This document shows positions 22,672-34,265 of a stretch of 64,000 bases of DNA, piece after piece. The stretch lies in the NCBI GenBank assembly GCA_024760905.1, contig CM045745.1:9110282-9174281 (forward strand). Reading direction: 5' to 3'. A program made the position numbers and the translations under genes. Numbering within the stretch: the first letter of the stretch is position 1; each line of letters opens with the position of its first letter. This DNA is from Plotosus lineatus (lineage: Eukaryota > Chordata > Actinopteri > Siluriformes > Plotosidae). Below the pieces are notes generated by a model. It was not told the origin of the DNA. It made no database searches and was given only the letters and a program-made list of their open reading frames with translations.

Positions 22672-22672
<1 letters not shown>
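22113..22672 (+). mobile_element. TIR element family C, copy 1
   Basis: The ends carry AATAAGCGC motifs in inverted orientation (AACGTAATAAGCGC at left, GCGCTTCTTATGTCG at right). The interior, for example CAGTCTCTGTAACAGTAAAA and CACTGGGGAATGTCTATAA, is found reverse-complemented at 52690-52940. There is no ORF of note. Confidence 0.75.
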
Positions 22673-22675
<3 letters not shown>

Positions 22676-22720
<45 letters not shown>

Positions 22721-22740
22721 ATATATGTATATATAAAATA
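22676..22740. repeat. (TA)n microsatellite
   Basis: AT-alternating run between the family C element and the element beginning at 22746. Confidence 0.9.
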
Positions 22741-22916
22741 TATTACCGTATTTTTCAGACCACAAGGCGCACTTTAAAGGCTTTAATCTTCAAAAAAAAA
22801 TTGACAGTGTGCCTTATACTACGGTGCGCCTTGTGTGTGGATAAGGCTGCGTGACTCCAGCTCACTGATACCGTCAAAACCAAAGTGAAGCAAACTAATC
22901 CAGAGTTTACTCATTT

Positions 22917-23023
22917 GCCAAACCAATTACCCCAATAGAGTCAAAGGGAGGCTGGAGCCTATCTCAGTTAACACTGAGCAAAGGGGCTACATTCTGTCAG
23001 ACCATCCCATGGCACTGAATATG
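22917..23023. repeat. Duplicated block, copy 2
   Basis: Near-identical to 21371-21494 but lacking the short CGAATAGC-like segment. It lies inside element D, 1.5 kb from copy 1, in the same orientation. Confidence 0.85.
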
Positions 23024-23179
23024 TGTGAATGTGTGAATCCAATTCTGGTGGATTAACCAAAGAACTCTAATCGCTAGATATTGGTGTAAAGAGGTCGTAA
23101 GTTAGAGGGATCCGGGCTTTACGTCCAAATCACGCATCTGGTAATCAGACACTAAATATGAAGAATTTGTTGGACTTGT

Positions 23180-23916
23180 AGAACAGGAATAAACTGAAAA
23201 AGTGAGTTTATTGTTTTATATTGTTATAACTGAACAATGTTGGGAGTTATTGTGAAGTGTATTTTATATTTTGTATAGTTATAACTTAATAATGTTGAGA
23301 GTTATTGTGAACTGTATTATTTTATTTTTTATATTGTTTATCACTGAATAATATTGAGAGTTATTGTGAAGTGTATTACTTTATATTGTTATAACTGAAC
23401 AATGTTGAGAGTTATTGTTGTGTATTATTTTATATTTTATATTGTTTTCCTGAACAATGTTGAGTTATTGTGAAGTGTATTATTTTATATTTTATATTGT
23501 TTTAACTGAACAATGTTGAGAGTTGTTGTGAAGTGTATTATTTTATATTTTATACTGTTATAACTGAACAATGTTGAGAGTTATTGTGAAGTGTATTATT
23601 TTATATTTCATATTGATATAACTGAACAATGTTGAGTTATTGTGAAGTATATTATTTTATATTTTGTATTGTTATAACTGAACAATGTTGAGAGTTATGG
23701 TGAAGTGTATTATTTTATATTTTATAATGTTATACCTGAACAATGTTGAGAGTTTCTGTCAGGTGTTTTATTTTATATTCTATAGTTATACCTGAACATT
23801 GTTAAGAGTTCTTGTGAAGTGTATTATCTTAGATTTTATATTGTTATAACTGAACAATGCTGACAGTTATTGTGAAGTGGATTATTTTATATTTTATATT
23901 GTTAGGCCTGAACAAT
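23180..23916. repeat. 58-bp minisatellite, left part
   Basis: About 13 units built on ATAACTGAACAATGTTGAG and AGTTATTGTGAAGTGTATTA plus an AT-rich spacer. Lengths vary between about 45 and 60 bp. It is interrupted at 23916 by the LINE. Confidence 0.93.
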
Positions 23917-26900
23917 CATCGTCATCATCCATCATCTTCTTCCGCTAAGTCCAAGGTCGGGTCGCGGGGGCAGCAACCTAAGCAAAGAGGTCCAAACGTC
24001 CCTCTCTCCAGCCACTTCCTCCAACTCTCCCCGGGGGACACCGAGGCGGTCCCAGACAAGCCGAGAGACATAGTCCCTCCAGCGTGTTCTAGGTCGACCC
24101 CGGGGTCTCGTCCCGGTTGGACATGCCCGAAACACCACACCAGGAAGGCGTCCGGGAGGCATTCTGACCAGATGCCCGAGCCACCTCAACTGGCCCCTCT
24201 CAATGCAGAGGAGCAGCGGATCTACTCCGAGCTCTCCCCGGATGGCGGAGATTCTCACCTTATCTCTAAGGGAGAACCCTGCCACCCGGCAAAGGAAGCT
24301 CATTTCAGCCGCTTGTATCCGTGATCTTGTTCGTTCGGTCATTACCCAAAGCGCGTGACCATAGCTGAGGGTTGGAACGTAGATTGACTGGTAAATTGAG
24401 AGCTTCGCCTTGCGGCTCAGCTCCTTCTTCATCATGATGGACCGGTACAGGCACCGCTTAACAGCAGAGACTGCAGCGATCCATCTGTCGATCTCTCACT
24501 CCATCCCTCCCTCACTCGTGAACAAGACCCCAAGATACTTAAACTCCTCCACTTGGGGCAGGACCTCATTCCCGACCTGGAGGGTGCATTCCACCCTTGT
24601 CCGACTGAGAACCATGACCTCAGACTTGGAGGTACTGATCCTCATCCCGGCTGCTTCGCACTCGGCTGCGAATCGCTCCAATGAGAGCTGGAGGTCCCGA
24701 CTTGATGAAGTCAAAAGGACAACATAATCCGCAAAAAGCAGAGACGAGATCCGATGGCCACCAAACCAGAACCCCTCAACGCCTCGACTGTGCCTAGACA
24801 TTCTGAACAGAATCGGTGACAAAGCACAGCCTTGGCGGACTCCAACTCCCACCGGAAACGAATTCGACCTGTTGTTGCCAATACGGGCCAAACTCGGGCT
24901 ACGGATCCGGAATGCCGTACTCTCGGAGCACGCCCCAGAATATTGTTCGAGGGACATCGTCAAAAGCCTTCTTCAAATCCACAAAGCACATGTGGACAGA
25001 TTGGGCAAACTCCCATGCCCCCTCCAGAATCCTGTGGAGCGTATAGAGTTGGTCAAGAGTTTTACGGCCAGGACGAAAACCACATTGTTCCTCCTGAATC
25101 CGAGGTTCGACTATCGGTCGGATCCTGCTCTCTAGTACCCCTGCATACACTTTCCCAGGTCGGCTGAGGAGTGTGATTCTCTGATAATTGGAACACACCC
25201 TCCGGTCCCCCTTCTTAAAAATCGGGACCACCACCCCTGTTTGCCAATCCAGAGGTACAGCCCCCGATGACCACGTGATGTAGCAGAGACGTGTCAACCA
25301 AGACAGTCCTACAGCATCCAGAGCCCTGAGATATTCCGTGCGGATCTCGTCCAACCCCGGAGCTCGACCACTGAGGAGCTTTTTGACAACCTCAGTGACT
25401 TCCACTCCTGTGATGAGCGGATCTCCACCCAAACCCCCAGAGTCTTCCTCTTCCATGGAGGGCATGTTGGTAGGATTGAGGAGGTCCTCAAAGTATTCCC
25501 TCCACCTCTCGACTACATCCCCATTTGAGGTAAGCAGCTCCCCACCTCCACTGTAAACAGTGTTTGTGAAGAACTGCTTCCCCCTCCTAATGCGTCGGAT
25601 GGAGGTCCAGAACCTTTTTGAGGCCAACCGATAATCACTCTCGAGGCCCTCACCGAACTCCTCCAACACCCAAGATTTTGCATCTGTGACAGCCTCGGCT
25701 GCAGCACGTTTGGCCTGCCGGTACCTGTTTGCTACCGCGGGAGTCCCACAGGCTTATAAAACCCGATAGGCCTCCTTCTTCAGCTGGACGGGCCCCTTCA
25801 CCGCAGGTGTCCACCACCGGGTTCGGGGATTATCGCCACGACAAGCACAGACGACCTTACGGCCACAGCTATGGGCTGCCGCCTCAGCAATGGAGGCATG
25901 AAACATGGCCCATTCGGATTCCATTTCCCCCTCGGACAGTGGACTCTGCCAAACGTTCCCAGCAGACCCTGATTACACGCTTGGGCCTGCCAGGTCTGGA
26001 AGGCAATCTCCCCCACCACCGAAGCCAACTCACCACCATGTAGAGATCGGTAGACAGCTCAGCTCCTCTATTCACCCAAGTGTCCAGAACATATGGTCGC
26101 AAGTCCAATGACACGACTACAAAGTCAATCATCGAATTGCGACCTAGGGTGTCCTGGTGCCAAGTACACTTATGGGCACACTTATGTTCGAACATGGTGT
26201 TCGTGATAGACAAACTGTGACGAGCAAAGAAGTCCAACAATGAAACACCATTTGGGTTTAGACTGGAGAGGCTGTACCTACCAATCACACCCTTCCAGGT
26301 CACACTATCGTTGCCCACATGGGCATTGGCGTCTCCCAAGACGAGTGAGTCTCCCGAGGGAGCGTTCTCCAACACCCCCCCCCCCCCAAAAAAAAACTCC
26401 AAAAAGGGTGGGTACTCTGAACTGTCATTTGGTGCATAAGCACAAATAACAGTCAGGACCCGTCCCCCCACTCGAAGACGGAGGGAAGCTACCCTTTCGT
26501 CAACTGGGGAGAACCCCAACATTTGGGCACCGAGACGGGGGCAACAAGAATACCCACACCGGCTTGTCGCCTCTCCCCATGAGCAACTCCAGAATAGAAT
26601 AAGGTCCAGCCTCTTTTGAGATGGATGGTTCTAGAACCCAAGCTATGCGTTGAGGTGAGCCTGACTATATCTGACTATATCTCCTTCCCCGCCAGAGAGG
26701 TGACATTCCATGTCCCGAGGGTCAGAGTAAGTAGCCGAGGAACGGTCCGACAGAACCCATGCCTTTGGCTGCCACCCAACTCACACTGCACCCGACCCCT
26801 GAAACTTCTCCCACGGGTGTTGGGTCCATAGGAGGGCGGACCCATGTCTCCTTTTCGGGCTAGGCCCGGCCAGGCTCCATGGGCAGAAGCCCGACCATCA

Positions 26901-27168
26901 GGCGCTTATCTTCAAGCCCCTCCCCGGGCCTGGCTCCAGGAGAGAACCCCAGTGACCCGCGTCCGGGCAAGGGAGCTCTGCTTCCATTGCTTCCTCGGAG
27001 ATGTCATAGGGGTCTTCTGAATCGCACTTCATCTGGACCTTCACCCAGGACCTGTTTACCTTGGGTGACCCTACCAGGGGCATTATGCCCCCGACAACAT
27101 TGCTCCTAGGATCATTAGGTCACGCAAACCCCTCCACCACGATAAGGTGGCGATTCAGGGAGGGGTAC
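23917..27168 (-). mobile_element. LINE B, full-length copy inside the minisatellite
   Basis: The minus strand encodes an endonuclease part (25884-26522: [24 protein letters not shown]), reverse transcriptase (24496-25669: VVPIFKKGDRRVCSNY, GFRPGRKTLDQL, FVDLKKAFDDVP, GVRQGCALSPILF, with the catalytic site reading FADY) and a C-terminal domain (23932-24435: RSRIQAAEMSF, RPRGRPRTRWRDY). The 3' end is CAT-rich and the 5' end is GATAAGGTGGCGATTC. CCTGAACAAT occurs on both flanks, a possible target duplication. Several frameshifts and the missing second Asp make it inactive. Confidence 0.9.
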
Positions 27169-28600
27169 CTGAACAATGTTGAGAGTTATTGTGAAGTGCA
27201 TTCTTTTATATTGTTATAACTGAACAATGTTGAGTTATTGTGAAGTGTCTGTATATTTTATATTATTATAACTGAACGATGGTGCGTTAATGTGAAGTGT
27301 ATTATTTTATATTTTATATTGTTATAACTGAACAATGTTGCGCGCTATTGTGAAGTGTACTGTATTATTTTATATTTTAAATTGTTATAACTGAACAATG
27401 TTGAAAGTTATTGAGAAGTGTATTATTTTATATTTTATACTGTTATAACTGAACAATGTTGAGAGTTATTGTGAAGTGTATTATTTTATTTTTATATTGT
27501 TATAACTGAACAATGTTGAGAGTTATTGTGAAGTGTTTTGTTTTATTTTTATATTGTTATAACTGAACAATGTTGAAAGTTATTGAGAAGTGTATTATTT
27601 TATATTTTATACTGTTATAACTGAACAATGTTGAGAGTTATTGTGAAGTGTATTATTTTATTTTTATATTGTTATAACTGAACAATGTTGAGAGTTATTG
27701 TGAAGTGTTTTGTTTTATTTTTATATTGTTATAACTGAACAATGTTGAAAGTTATTGAGAAGTGTATTATTTTATATTTTATACTGTTATAACTGAACAA
27801 TGTTGAGAGTTATTGTGAAGTGTATTATTTTATTTTAATATTGTTATAACTGAACAATGTTGAGAGTTATTGTGAAGCGTGTTATTTTATATTTCCTATT
27901 GATATAACTGAACAATGTTGAGTAATTGTGAAGTATATTATTTTAGAATTTATATTGTTATAACTGAACAATGTTGAGAGTTATTGTGAAATGTATTATT
28001 TTAGATTTTATATTGTTACAACTGAACAATGTTGAGATTTATTGTGAAGAGTGTTTTATATTGTTATAACTGAACAATGATGAGTTATTGTGAAGAGTGT
28101 TTTATATTGTTATAACTGAACAATGTTGAGTTATTGTGAAGTGGATTGTTTTATATTTTTATAACTGAACAATGTTGAGTTATTGTGAAGTGTATTATTT
28201 TATGTTGTTATAGCTAAACAATGTTGAGTTATTGTGAAGTGGATTTTATATTTTATATAGTTATAACTTAACAATGATGAGTTATTGTGAAGTGTATTTT
28301 ATATTTTATATAGTTATAACTTAACAATGAGTTATTGTGAAGTGTATTATTTTATGTTGTTATAGCTGAACAATGTTGAGTTATTGTGAAGTGGATTATT
28401 TTATATTGTTATAACTGAACAATGTTGAGTTATTGTGAAGTGTATTATTTTATGTTGTTATAGCTGAACAATGTTGAGTTATTGTGAAGTGGATTATTTT
28501 ATATTGTTATAACTGAACAATGTTGAGTTATTGTGGAGTGGATTATTTTATATTTCATATTGTTATACCTGAGCAATGTTGAGAGTTATTGTGAATGAGT
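27169..28600. repeat. 58-bp minisatellite, right part with higher-order repeats
   Basis: About 27 units. Between 27385 and 27840 three distinguishable units repeat as a 172-bp block: the marker TTGAAAGTTATTGAG begins at 27401, 27573 and 27745. Near 28350-28550 a two-unit block of 98 bp repeats. Confidence 0.93.
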
Positions 28601-28749
28601 TGAATAAAGTTAAACTTGTCTGACTTTTGTTTTGCTTAATGTGCCTTATAATCCGGTGTGCCTTAAGTATAGGTGAAGACCGTTCAAAGGCCGTTCACTG
28701 ATATTGTGCTTTATAATCCAGTGCGCCTTATGGGCCGGAAAATACGGCA

Positions 28750-29353
28750 ATATATTAAAAAAAATATCATCATATAATTATAACAGTATAATATATAAAT
28801 ATAACAATCCCCTCAGGGTGTAATTTTCTTTTAATTGTGCAATTTAGACCAATTTTTACTGTCCCGTTCTCTAAACTTAAAGTGGAGGAAAAAGAAAGAA
28901 AAAAGTTGTAGAGCTGTGTAGCTCGTAAATCAAACGAATAGCTGGGGCATACTTTGTTTAGACAAAGGAAACTCCACTATACCAGTCAGTGAATAAATCA
29001 AGTTCTGTGGTTTGATGTGAATGAAAATAACACTTTGAGATGAACAAACCCCACACATTTCTCTTTTTTTTTAATATTCATTCAGTATTCCAGCAGCTAT
29101 TTAATATGCACGTTATTCTGTACAGGTTTATATTATACAGCAACAATAGTTCTAGCTCCACATACTGTTTCTCTGCAGCTTCCTCTTGGCTGAAATTTTT
29201 ACTGCAATAACCAGAACAACTATCATGACCAAAAAAAAAAAATAAAAAAAAAAAAAACAAACAAAAAAACCACAAGTGCAATCAGTGAGTAAAACTTCAC
29301 AGTAGAAAACAAAATACAGCTTAAGACATTACTAAAACTCGGCATGGATAACA
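28750..29353. other. Intergenic, nothing recognised
   Basis: AT-rich DNA with a poly-A/T-rich patch near 29229-29270. This is beyond the likely dtx4 3' end. No feature assigned. Confidence 0.5.
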
Positions 29354-29357
29354 TTAA

Positions 29358-30196
29358 AGGGTACCTGTAGTGAAAGCGCTCATATATCTAATTTGATGTA
29401 TTGTGTATAGCTAGTGACAATACACCTATAAGGCGTTTCTTATATTCTCTCACAAACCAGCTTTAAGCGATTTAAGGGCTTCACTAACGTCAAGCTTCAG
29501 AGCACAGGAGTTTTAAAACGGCGCATTTTCTGTGACGTCACATCGTTGACAAAGCCTCAACCGGAACTGCGAGATTGTAATGTAAACGTAAGGCTATATA
29601 CCTGATATATACAACACAAGCTCACGGAAACTTGGAAACAACAGACATTATAGTAGTTTTTTTTTTAATCCATGGACGAAGACAAGAAGACAATTTCGTA
29701 GAAGGATTCGAAGGTTATTTATATGAACCACTGAAGAAAGACTATCCACATTTAGTGAAATCGGACCAGGAAAGTGACGACTCGGAGGACGATATTGGAG
29801 AGTCGGCCGAAGCTCTTACACGGGAAAATCGTAGCAAACAACCAGCGGATATTTGGTGCTCTTGTGGAAAATGCGTGCGTCAAAAAAAAAAAAAAAAAAA
29901 AAAACGATCAGGAGTGCTATTGTTGTAAAGAACATGAATTGCTTGAGGAAAATATACTGACATTCTGCAATTGGCTGTACGACTGTCAACGATGTTACGT
30001 CACAATGACCTTTAACCCCGGTGAAAAGAAGACAACATGTCCGCGGCCTCAACCTCCATGAGCAAAGAATGTCATATAGAAGAAAAGGAAACGTGGACTT
30101 ATAAATAAACTACCGACATCACGCGATGTTTAAAAGTTAATAATAAAGTATAGTGGACATTTTTTGAATGCTGTAAATTTTGGGTACAGGTACCCT
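29358..30196 (+). mobile_element. TTAA-flanked transposon with P2X7-like zinc motif
   Basis: TIRs AGGGTACCTGT and ACAGGTACCCT are flanked by TTAA at 29354-29357 and 30197-30200, the target duplication used by Kolobok and piggyBac superfamilies. The plus strand encodes GYLYEPLKKDYPHL, an acidic run, then WCSCGKC (29854-29874) and, after a frame shift, ECYCCKEHELLEENILTF and CNWLYDCQRCYVTM. The Cys spacing and flanking residues resemble the intracellular C-terminal 'ballast' domain of P2X7 receptors. A pure A run at 29882-29903 lies where the frame shifts. No transposase is present, so it is non-autonomous or decayed. Confidence 0.75.
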
Positions 30197-30204
30197 TTAA
30201 TTTG

Positions 30205-31562
30205 ACACTAATAATTAAAAAAATTTAGAAGTGCTTGCCTTACTGAATTGCTGCACCACTTATTGCAAAAAAAAAAAAAAAAAAAGATGGCAATAAATCA
30301 AAACATGTTTACATAAAACACATACAGCACACAGAAATACTTCAACTATAAATGTAAGCTTATACTGCATGTACACACATGCTCAAATGTCTTGACAGCA
30401 ATTTTTTTTTGTAAACGTGTCCATCATGGACCTACCGATGACCGACTAGAAAAGTAACTGGAGACCACAGCACAGATCTACCCACAAAGTAGGACCAGAT
30501 GTTCCAAAGCAAGCAAGCTTTCTCCAAGCCGGTAGTTAACACTCCTCCCCAATGACCAATACGGTGTCTTGAGTTACATGACATTATGTCAAACCTCTGC
30601 ACATGCCTGAAATGTTGTAGATCATTTATCCAAAACTTGGTTAAATTTAGCACTCGTCCATATGTTGTACATTTAATCTCTGGTTGTATGACTAATCACA
30701 ATAAAACTTTATTTTCATACACTCGTGCTTTCTGCGTGGCTTTGCAAATTAAAGGGTTAGGAGGAAACGTGATGTTTTGTGCGTTTGTCATAACCCCAAA
30801 ATCCCTGCACTATTAGCTGGCTTAAATACTGATTAATACTTTAAGTGGGTTAAGTTTAATGTATAGGGACGGGTTTAGCAGCCCTTGATAATGACATATT
30901 AGTTTTCTTGTCCAAAGACATTGGCTTCTAAGTTATGAACTGTATATCTAATAACATAAAATACGGTACAAAATAATTAAAATGAGTATAAAAGTAAATT
31001 ACTTAACGTAGTGTAAATGAAAGTAAAAATGAGACCCAAGATAAAAACCAAGTGACTGTATCATGATTATGGATGGAATGTATAATCAAGTGCCACAAGA
31101 GGGCAGTAAACATTCACATTCCATCTGAAACCGTCACGCTGGAGCTTCGTACCAAAAAAATCGAGGGCCTTCATCATACAAAAACAAGAACCTATTCCGC
31201 CAAATGTTAAACGGACATGCACAGGAGTACCTCAGCATGGGACACCCTTCACAGAACTACAATACGAGAAATTTTTGAACAGACACCAGCAATAGTAAAT
31301 TAGTTTGTACTTGGTTCCCCTCCTGGTCCAAGCCTGTTATACGAGCTTTGAAGCAGAACTGGGTTGCAATCAGATTTCAAAGCTTCCTTCATTATCAGAA
31401 AGGACGGCATCACAGAAGAGAACGACTTAATGACTTTTCCTTGTATTTCCAGTCTCTGTAATACTGGATTGTCAATTTCACAAACGTTTTGGACTTTCAG
31501 TTGCTTCCAAAACTTGATCTCTGGATGCCTACTTGGCACAACGTCTTGTCCTTTTCATTCTC
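30205..31562 (-). other. dtx4: dtx4 3' flank, probable 3'UTR
   Basis: Downstream of the dtx4 stop on its strand. A minus-strand AATAAA signal lies near 30707-30712 and could end the transcript; this is a guess. No other gene is seen. Confidence 0.4.
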
Positions 31563-31790
31563 TCAGTCCCTCAGACAGTCTTCCTCGGTGATACCTTGTG
31601 CCCGCAACTCCTCCAGGACATTGTCCAGGTGGCCCGAGTCGGGGTATCCGTGGCCTGTCAGGTTGGAGCCGAACTCCGTCTTGTGGTGGACTTCATTCCA
31701 AATGACAGTGTCGGTCTCTCCAGTCGTGCTGGAGGTTCCCACAGAGAAGATCAGTCTACGGTCCCAGGCCACCAGCAACAGCTTCAACAC
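31563..31790 (-). CDS. dtx4: dtx4 exon 8 (end of the Deltex C-terminal domain, stop)
   Basis: The acceptor ATGTGTAG lies at 31791-31798. 75 codons in phase 0 end in TGA at 31563. It starts [15 protein letters not shown] and includes [20 protein letters not shown] and LTGHGYPD, the most conserved part of the Deltex C-terminal (DTC) domain. In human Deltex proteins this domain binds NAD+/ADP-ribose and cooperates with the RING. The GETDT wording occurs in DTX2 too, but the rest of the gene places it with DTX4. Confidence 0.95.
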   Translation of the reverse strand: MLKLLLVAWDRRLIFSVGTSSTTGETDTVIWNEVHHKTEFGSNLTGHGYPDSGHLDNVLEELRAQGITEEDCLRD

Positions 31791-31905
31791 CTACACATTG
31801 CAAATGAAAGGCGATTTTAAGAAAATACGTATATTAATAGCTTGAGTTTATTTCGAACAAACACCAATCAGTAGGCTTGTTACTGGTTTGCTTGTGTGCA
31901 CTTAC

Positions 31906-31995
31906 CAGGCGGCCTTTCTCACTGTCGGGGAGGTAGCAGTGTCTGGGAAAACCACGTGCTGTGAACGGCTTGCCAGGGTTTGGGTGCTCAGGGCC
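31906..31995 (-). CDS. dtx4: dtx4 exon 7 (DTC domain)
   Basis: Exactly 30 codons in phase 0: [20 protein letters not shown] then [10 protein letters not shown]. Acceptor CTCCACAG and donor CTG|GTAAGT are consensus. It carries the Deltex signature GPEHPNPGK. Confidence 0.96.
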
Positions 31996-33512
31996 CTGTG
32001 GAGAAACAGAAGAAAAAGACCATTTTACCTTTTTTTTTTTCCCCCCTCCTCACAGTGATGTGGAATACAAAAACAACTCACAGCATGAGCAACTGTGTAA
32101 TCTTGTGCAATATAATAATTCATGATAGATTCAGTTTTATGGTGGCAGCTTCACAGAAGCACCACAAGTAATAGATTATTTGGACAGGAAAACTGCGAGA
32201 GGGTTTTTTTTTTTGGTAAATCAGATCATAAACCCTTATTGAAGCGATGTGCTGAATCTGGAAATAACATTTTATGACATCTATCCCATATAACAATATT
32301 AAAAATGCAAAACAATAAAGTGACTTATAGGAAGTTGTTGGGCAACCCACGAGCTTCCAGAACAGTTTAGTATAGATTCTACAAATTTATAGGGCTGTAT
32401 GGAATACGCAGCCTGGTATAATTGAACCGGTGTTCTAATGATGAAATCAACATATCATTTTAAAATCTCCCATATGCACCAATCAGCCATAACATTATCA
32501 ACATTATGAGCAACTTGTGAAGTGAATGCTGACGATCTTGTTACATGATGTGGGGCATCCATCAAGGAGTGGGATGTATGAGGCAGAAAGTGAACAGCCA
32601 GCCTCCAGTACAGCTAACTGGGTCATTAAAAGCCGGCCTGCGTAGCTGTCGACGTGTTTCTGCCCTGCGATGACCTGGCGAGCTGTGCAGTGTGTACTCT
32701 GCCCTTGCCCAGAGTCAGCTGAGATGGGTTCTCCAGCCTATCCGTGACCCTAATCAAGATTAAGTGGTTCAGAAAATGGATGAATGAACAGCCAGCTATT
32801 GGCGTCGGTATACTGGAAGGAGGAAAATGGAGCAAGTATAAGGATCTGATGACCACATTGTGATGGCTAAATGACTGGATCATTTCATCTTCCAAAAAAA
32901 AAAAAACAAAAACAAAAAAAACAACAACAACAAAAAAAAGGGATTACGGGGAGTTCCTGGAATGTAGTGCTACATACCTACCAAAGGTGGTCCAAGGAAG
33001 GACAACCAGTGAACGGGCACAAGTGTCATGGCTCCCCAAGTATCACTGATCCCACAGAAGAACTACTGTAGCACAAACTGCTGAAACTGTTATTGCTGGG
33101 CTGGCTGTTTTAACAAAGGGTGGGCAGAACACGGTGCATTGCAGCTTTCTGCATACGGGGCTACCTGACCTCGGACTAACAAATCAGTGTTAATGTTACG
33201 TCTGCTTGGAGTAAATCTTCTATAATATCGGTCTCTGGTCCCTGTTAAGGCTATTGCATATGATTTACAACATTTTGTCTCTATCAAATTATTTAGTGAG
33301 CCGTTGTGCCCTGTGGATGAGGGAGCTGTCATCCACATGGAGCCCACTCCCATCACTGAGATTATAGGACAAAGGTGATCAGTCAGAATATCTGATGAGT
33401 TGCAGTGACTATTCATCCTGATGAGACTTTCAGAATGGACCCCCCGCCCCACTTCCTGTTACTCATTTGTACTTTTTCTCACGTTAAAGAAAGCCAGCTA
33501 CTAAATATGTAC
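31996..33512 (-). other. dtx4: dtx4 intron between exons 6 and 7
   Basis: 1.5 kb with an old SINE type 1 fragment (32600-32795) and an A-rich CAA-type simple repeat near 32895-32940. No exon is missing by phase. Confidence 0.85.
32600..32795 (+). mobile_element. SINE type 1, 5'-truncated
   Basis: CAGCTAACTGGGTCATTAAA, GTGTTTCTGCCCTGCGATG and a tail with CTAATCAAGATTAAGTGGTT, ending in ATGGATGAATGAA. The tRNA-like head is missing. Confidence 0.75.
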
Positions 33513-33833
33513 CTGAATACCAGGGGGTATGTTGTAGATAATCCGGATGGTTTTGCAGTCAGGGTGCCCGGGAAGTGAGTGAGGGATGACATGATATTCC
33601 ATCTTGCCTGGTGGTTGGTTGCCAGTCTTCACTCCATAAATGGTTTTACAGGTGGGGCACTGTAGGCTGCCATCTTTGTTGCCATTGTTATACATAGCCA
33701 CTAGGCACTGCAGGTGGTATTGGTGCCCACACTGAGACAGACGGCCGACTGATTCTGCCCGGGAAATGCCACCCACTCCAGGGCCTTTATAGCCAGAGGG
33801 ACCTGCTAGAGCCTCCATACAAATAGTGCAGTC
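33513..33833 (-). CDS. dtx4: dtx4 exon 6 (RING-H2 domain and start of DTC)
   Basis: 107 codons in phase 0, with acceptor GTTCAG and donor CAG|GTACAT. The RING reads CTIC near the exon start, then CGHQYHLQC and CPTC, giving the C3H2C3 (RING-H2) ligand set typical of Deltex E3 ligases; all eight ligands are present. [20 protein letters not shown] and [18 protein letters not shown] are Deltex-specific and closest to DTX4. Deltex-4 is known as an E3 ubiquitin ligase in Notch signalling, and mammalian DTX4 also acts in innate signalling through TBK1. The catalytic core looks intact. Confidence 0.97.
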
Positions 33834-33938
33834 CTGAACACGAACAAGAATAGAATTCGAGTTATTAATACCAGTATCCGAGTGGGAAGAGAGGGGGGAA
33901 AAAACCCAGAGAGCTGGGTCATGAGATCAGAAATATAC

Positions 33939-34000
33939 CTCTTCTGGAGGGTTGCGGACCTTCTGCAGATATCTCCTCACGACTTCCTCTGGAGTTCTGC
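33939..34000 (-). CDS. dtx4: dtx4 exon 5 (linker to RING)
   Basis: 62 bp: two bases finish a Gly codon, then RTPEEVVRRYLQKVRNPPEE. Acceptor ATTAACAG, donor GAG|GTATAT. It ends in phase 0, matching exon 6. The RRYLQKV..NPP block precedes the RING in all Deltex proteins. Confidence 0.95.
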
Positions 34001-34265
34001 CTGTTAATGAAAATAGAAAAATATTTACAAATGATAAGTATTTCTTTGTAAAACTATAAATCAGCATCAAAGGATAATCAATGTAGCCCTAATGAATAAG
34101 AGAATTAACAGTTTACAATACCAACATGTCTCTAAATTAATAAAATAAACTCAGATCCTAGCACCATGAGCATTTTAATCTCTCTCTCTCTCTCTTTTTT
34201 TTAATACTTTTTTAATGATGGATGTATGCCTTCGGCTGCCACCCAACTCTCACCGCACACGACCT

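Larger units (their letters stand above)
22746..28747. mobile_element. TIR DNA element D holding a minisatellite and a nested LINE
   Basis: The left end reads CCGTATTTTTCAGACCACAA then GGCGCAC. The right end, reverse-complemented, reads CCGTATTTTCCGGCCCATAA then GGCGCAC. Both also carry internal repeats of the GTGCGCCTT type. This terminus is a frequent fish repeat. Between the ends lie the duplicated block (22917-23023), the 58-bp array and the LINE. Without the LINE and the array the element would be only a few hundred bp. Confidence 0.75.

Noticed and set aside
23180..28600. CRISPR-like regularly spaced repeats
   Set aside because: Units are head-to-tail with no unique spacers, and the context is a vertebrate genome. 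It is a minisatellite.
29632..29928. A host P2X7-like gene
   Set aside because: The sequence lies wholly inside TTAA-flanked TIRs, lacks receptor sequence and has a frame break, so it belongs to the transposon.
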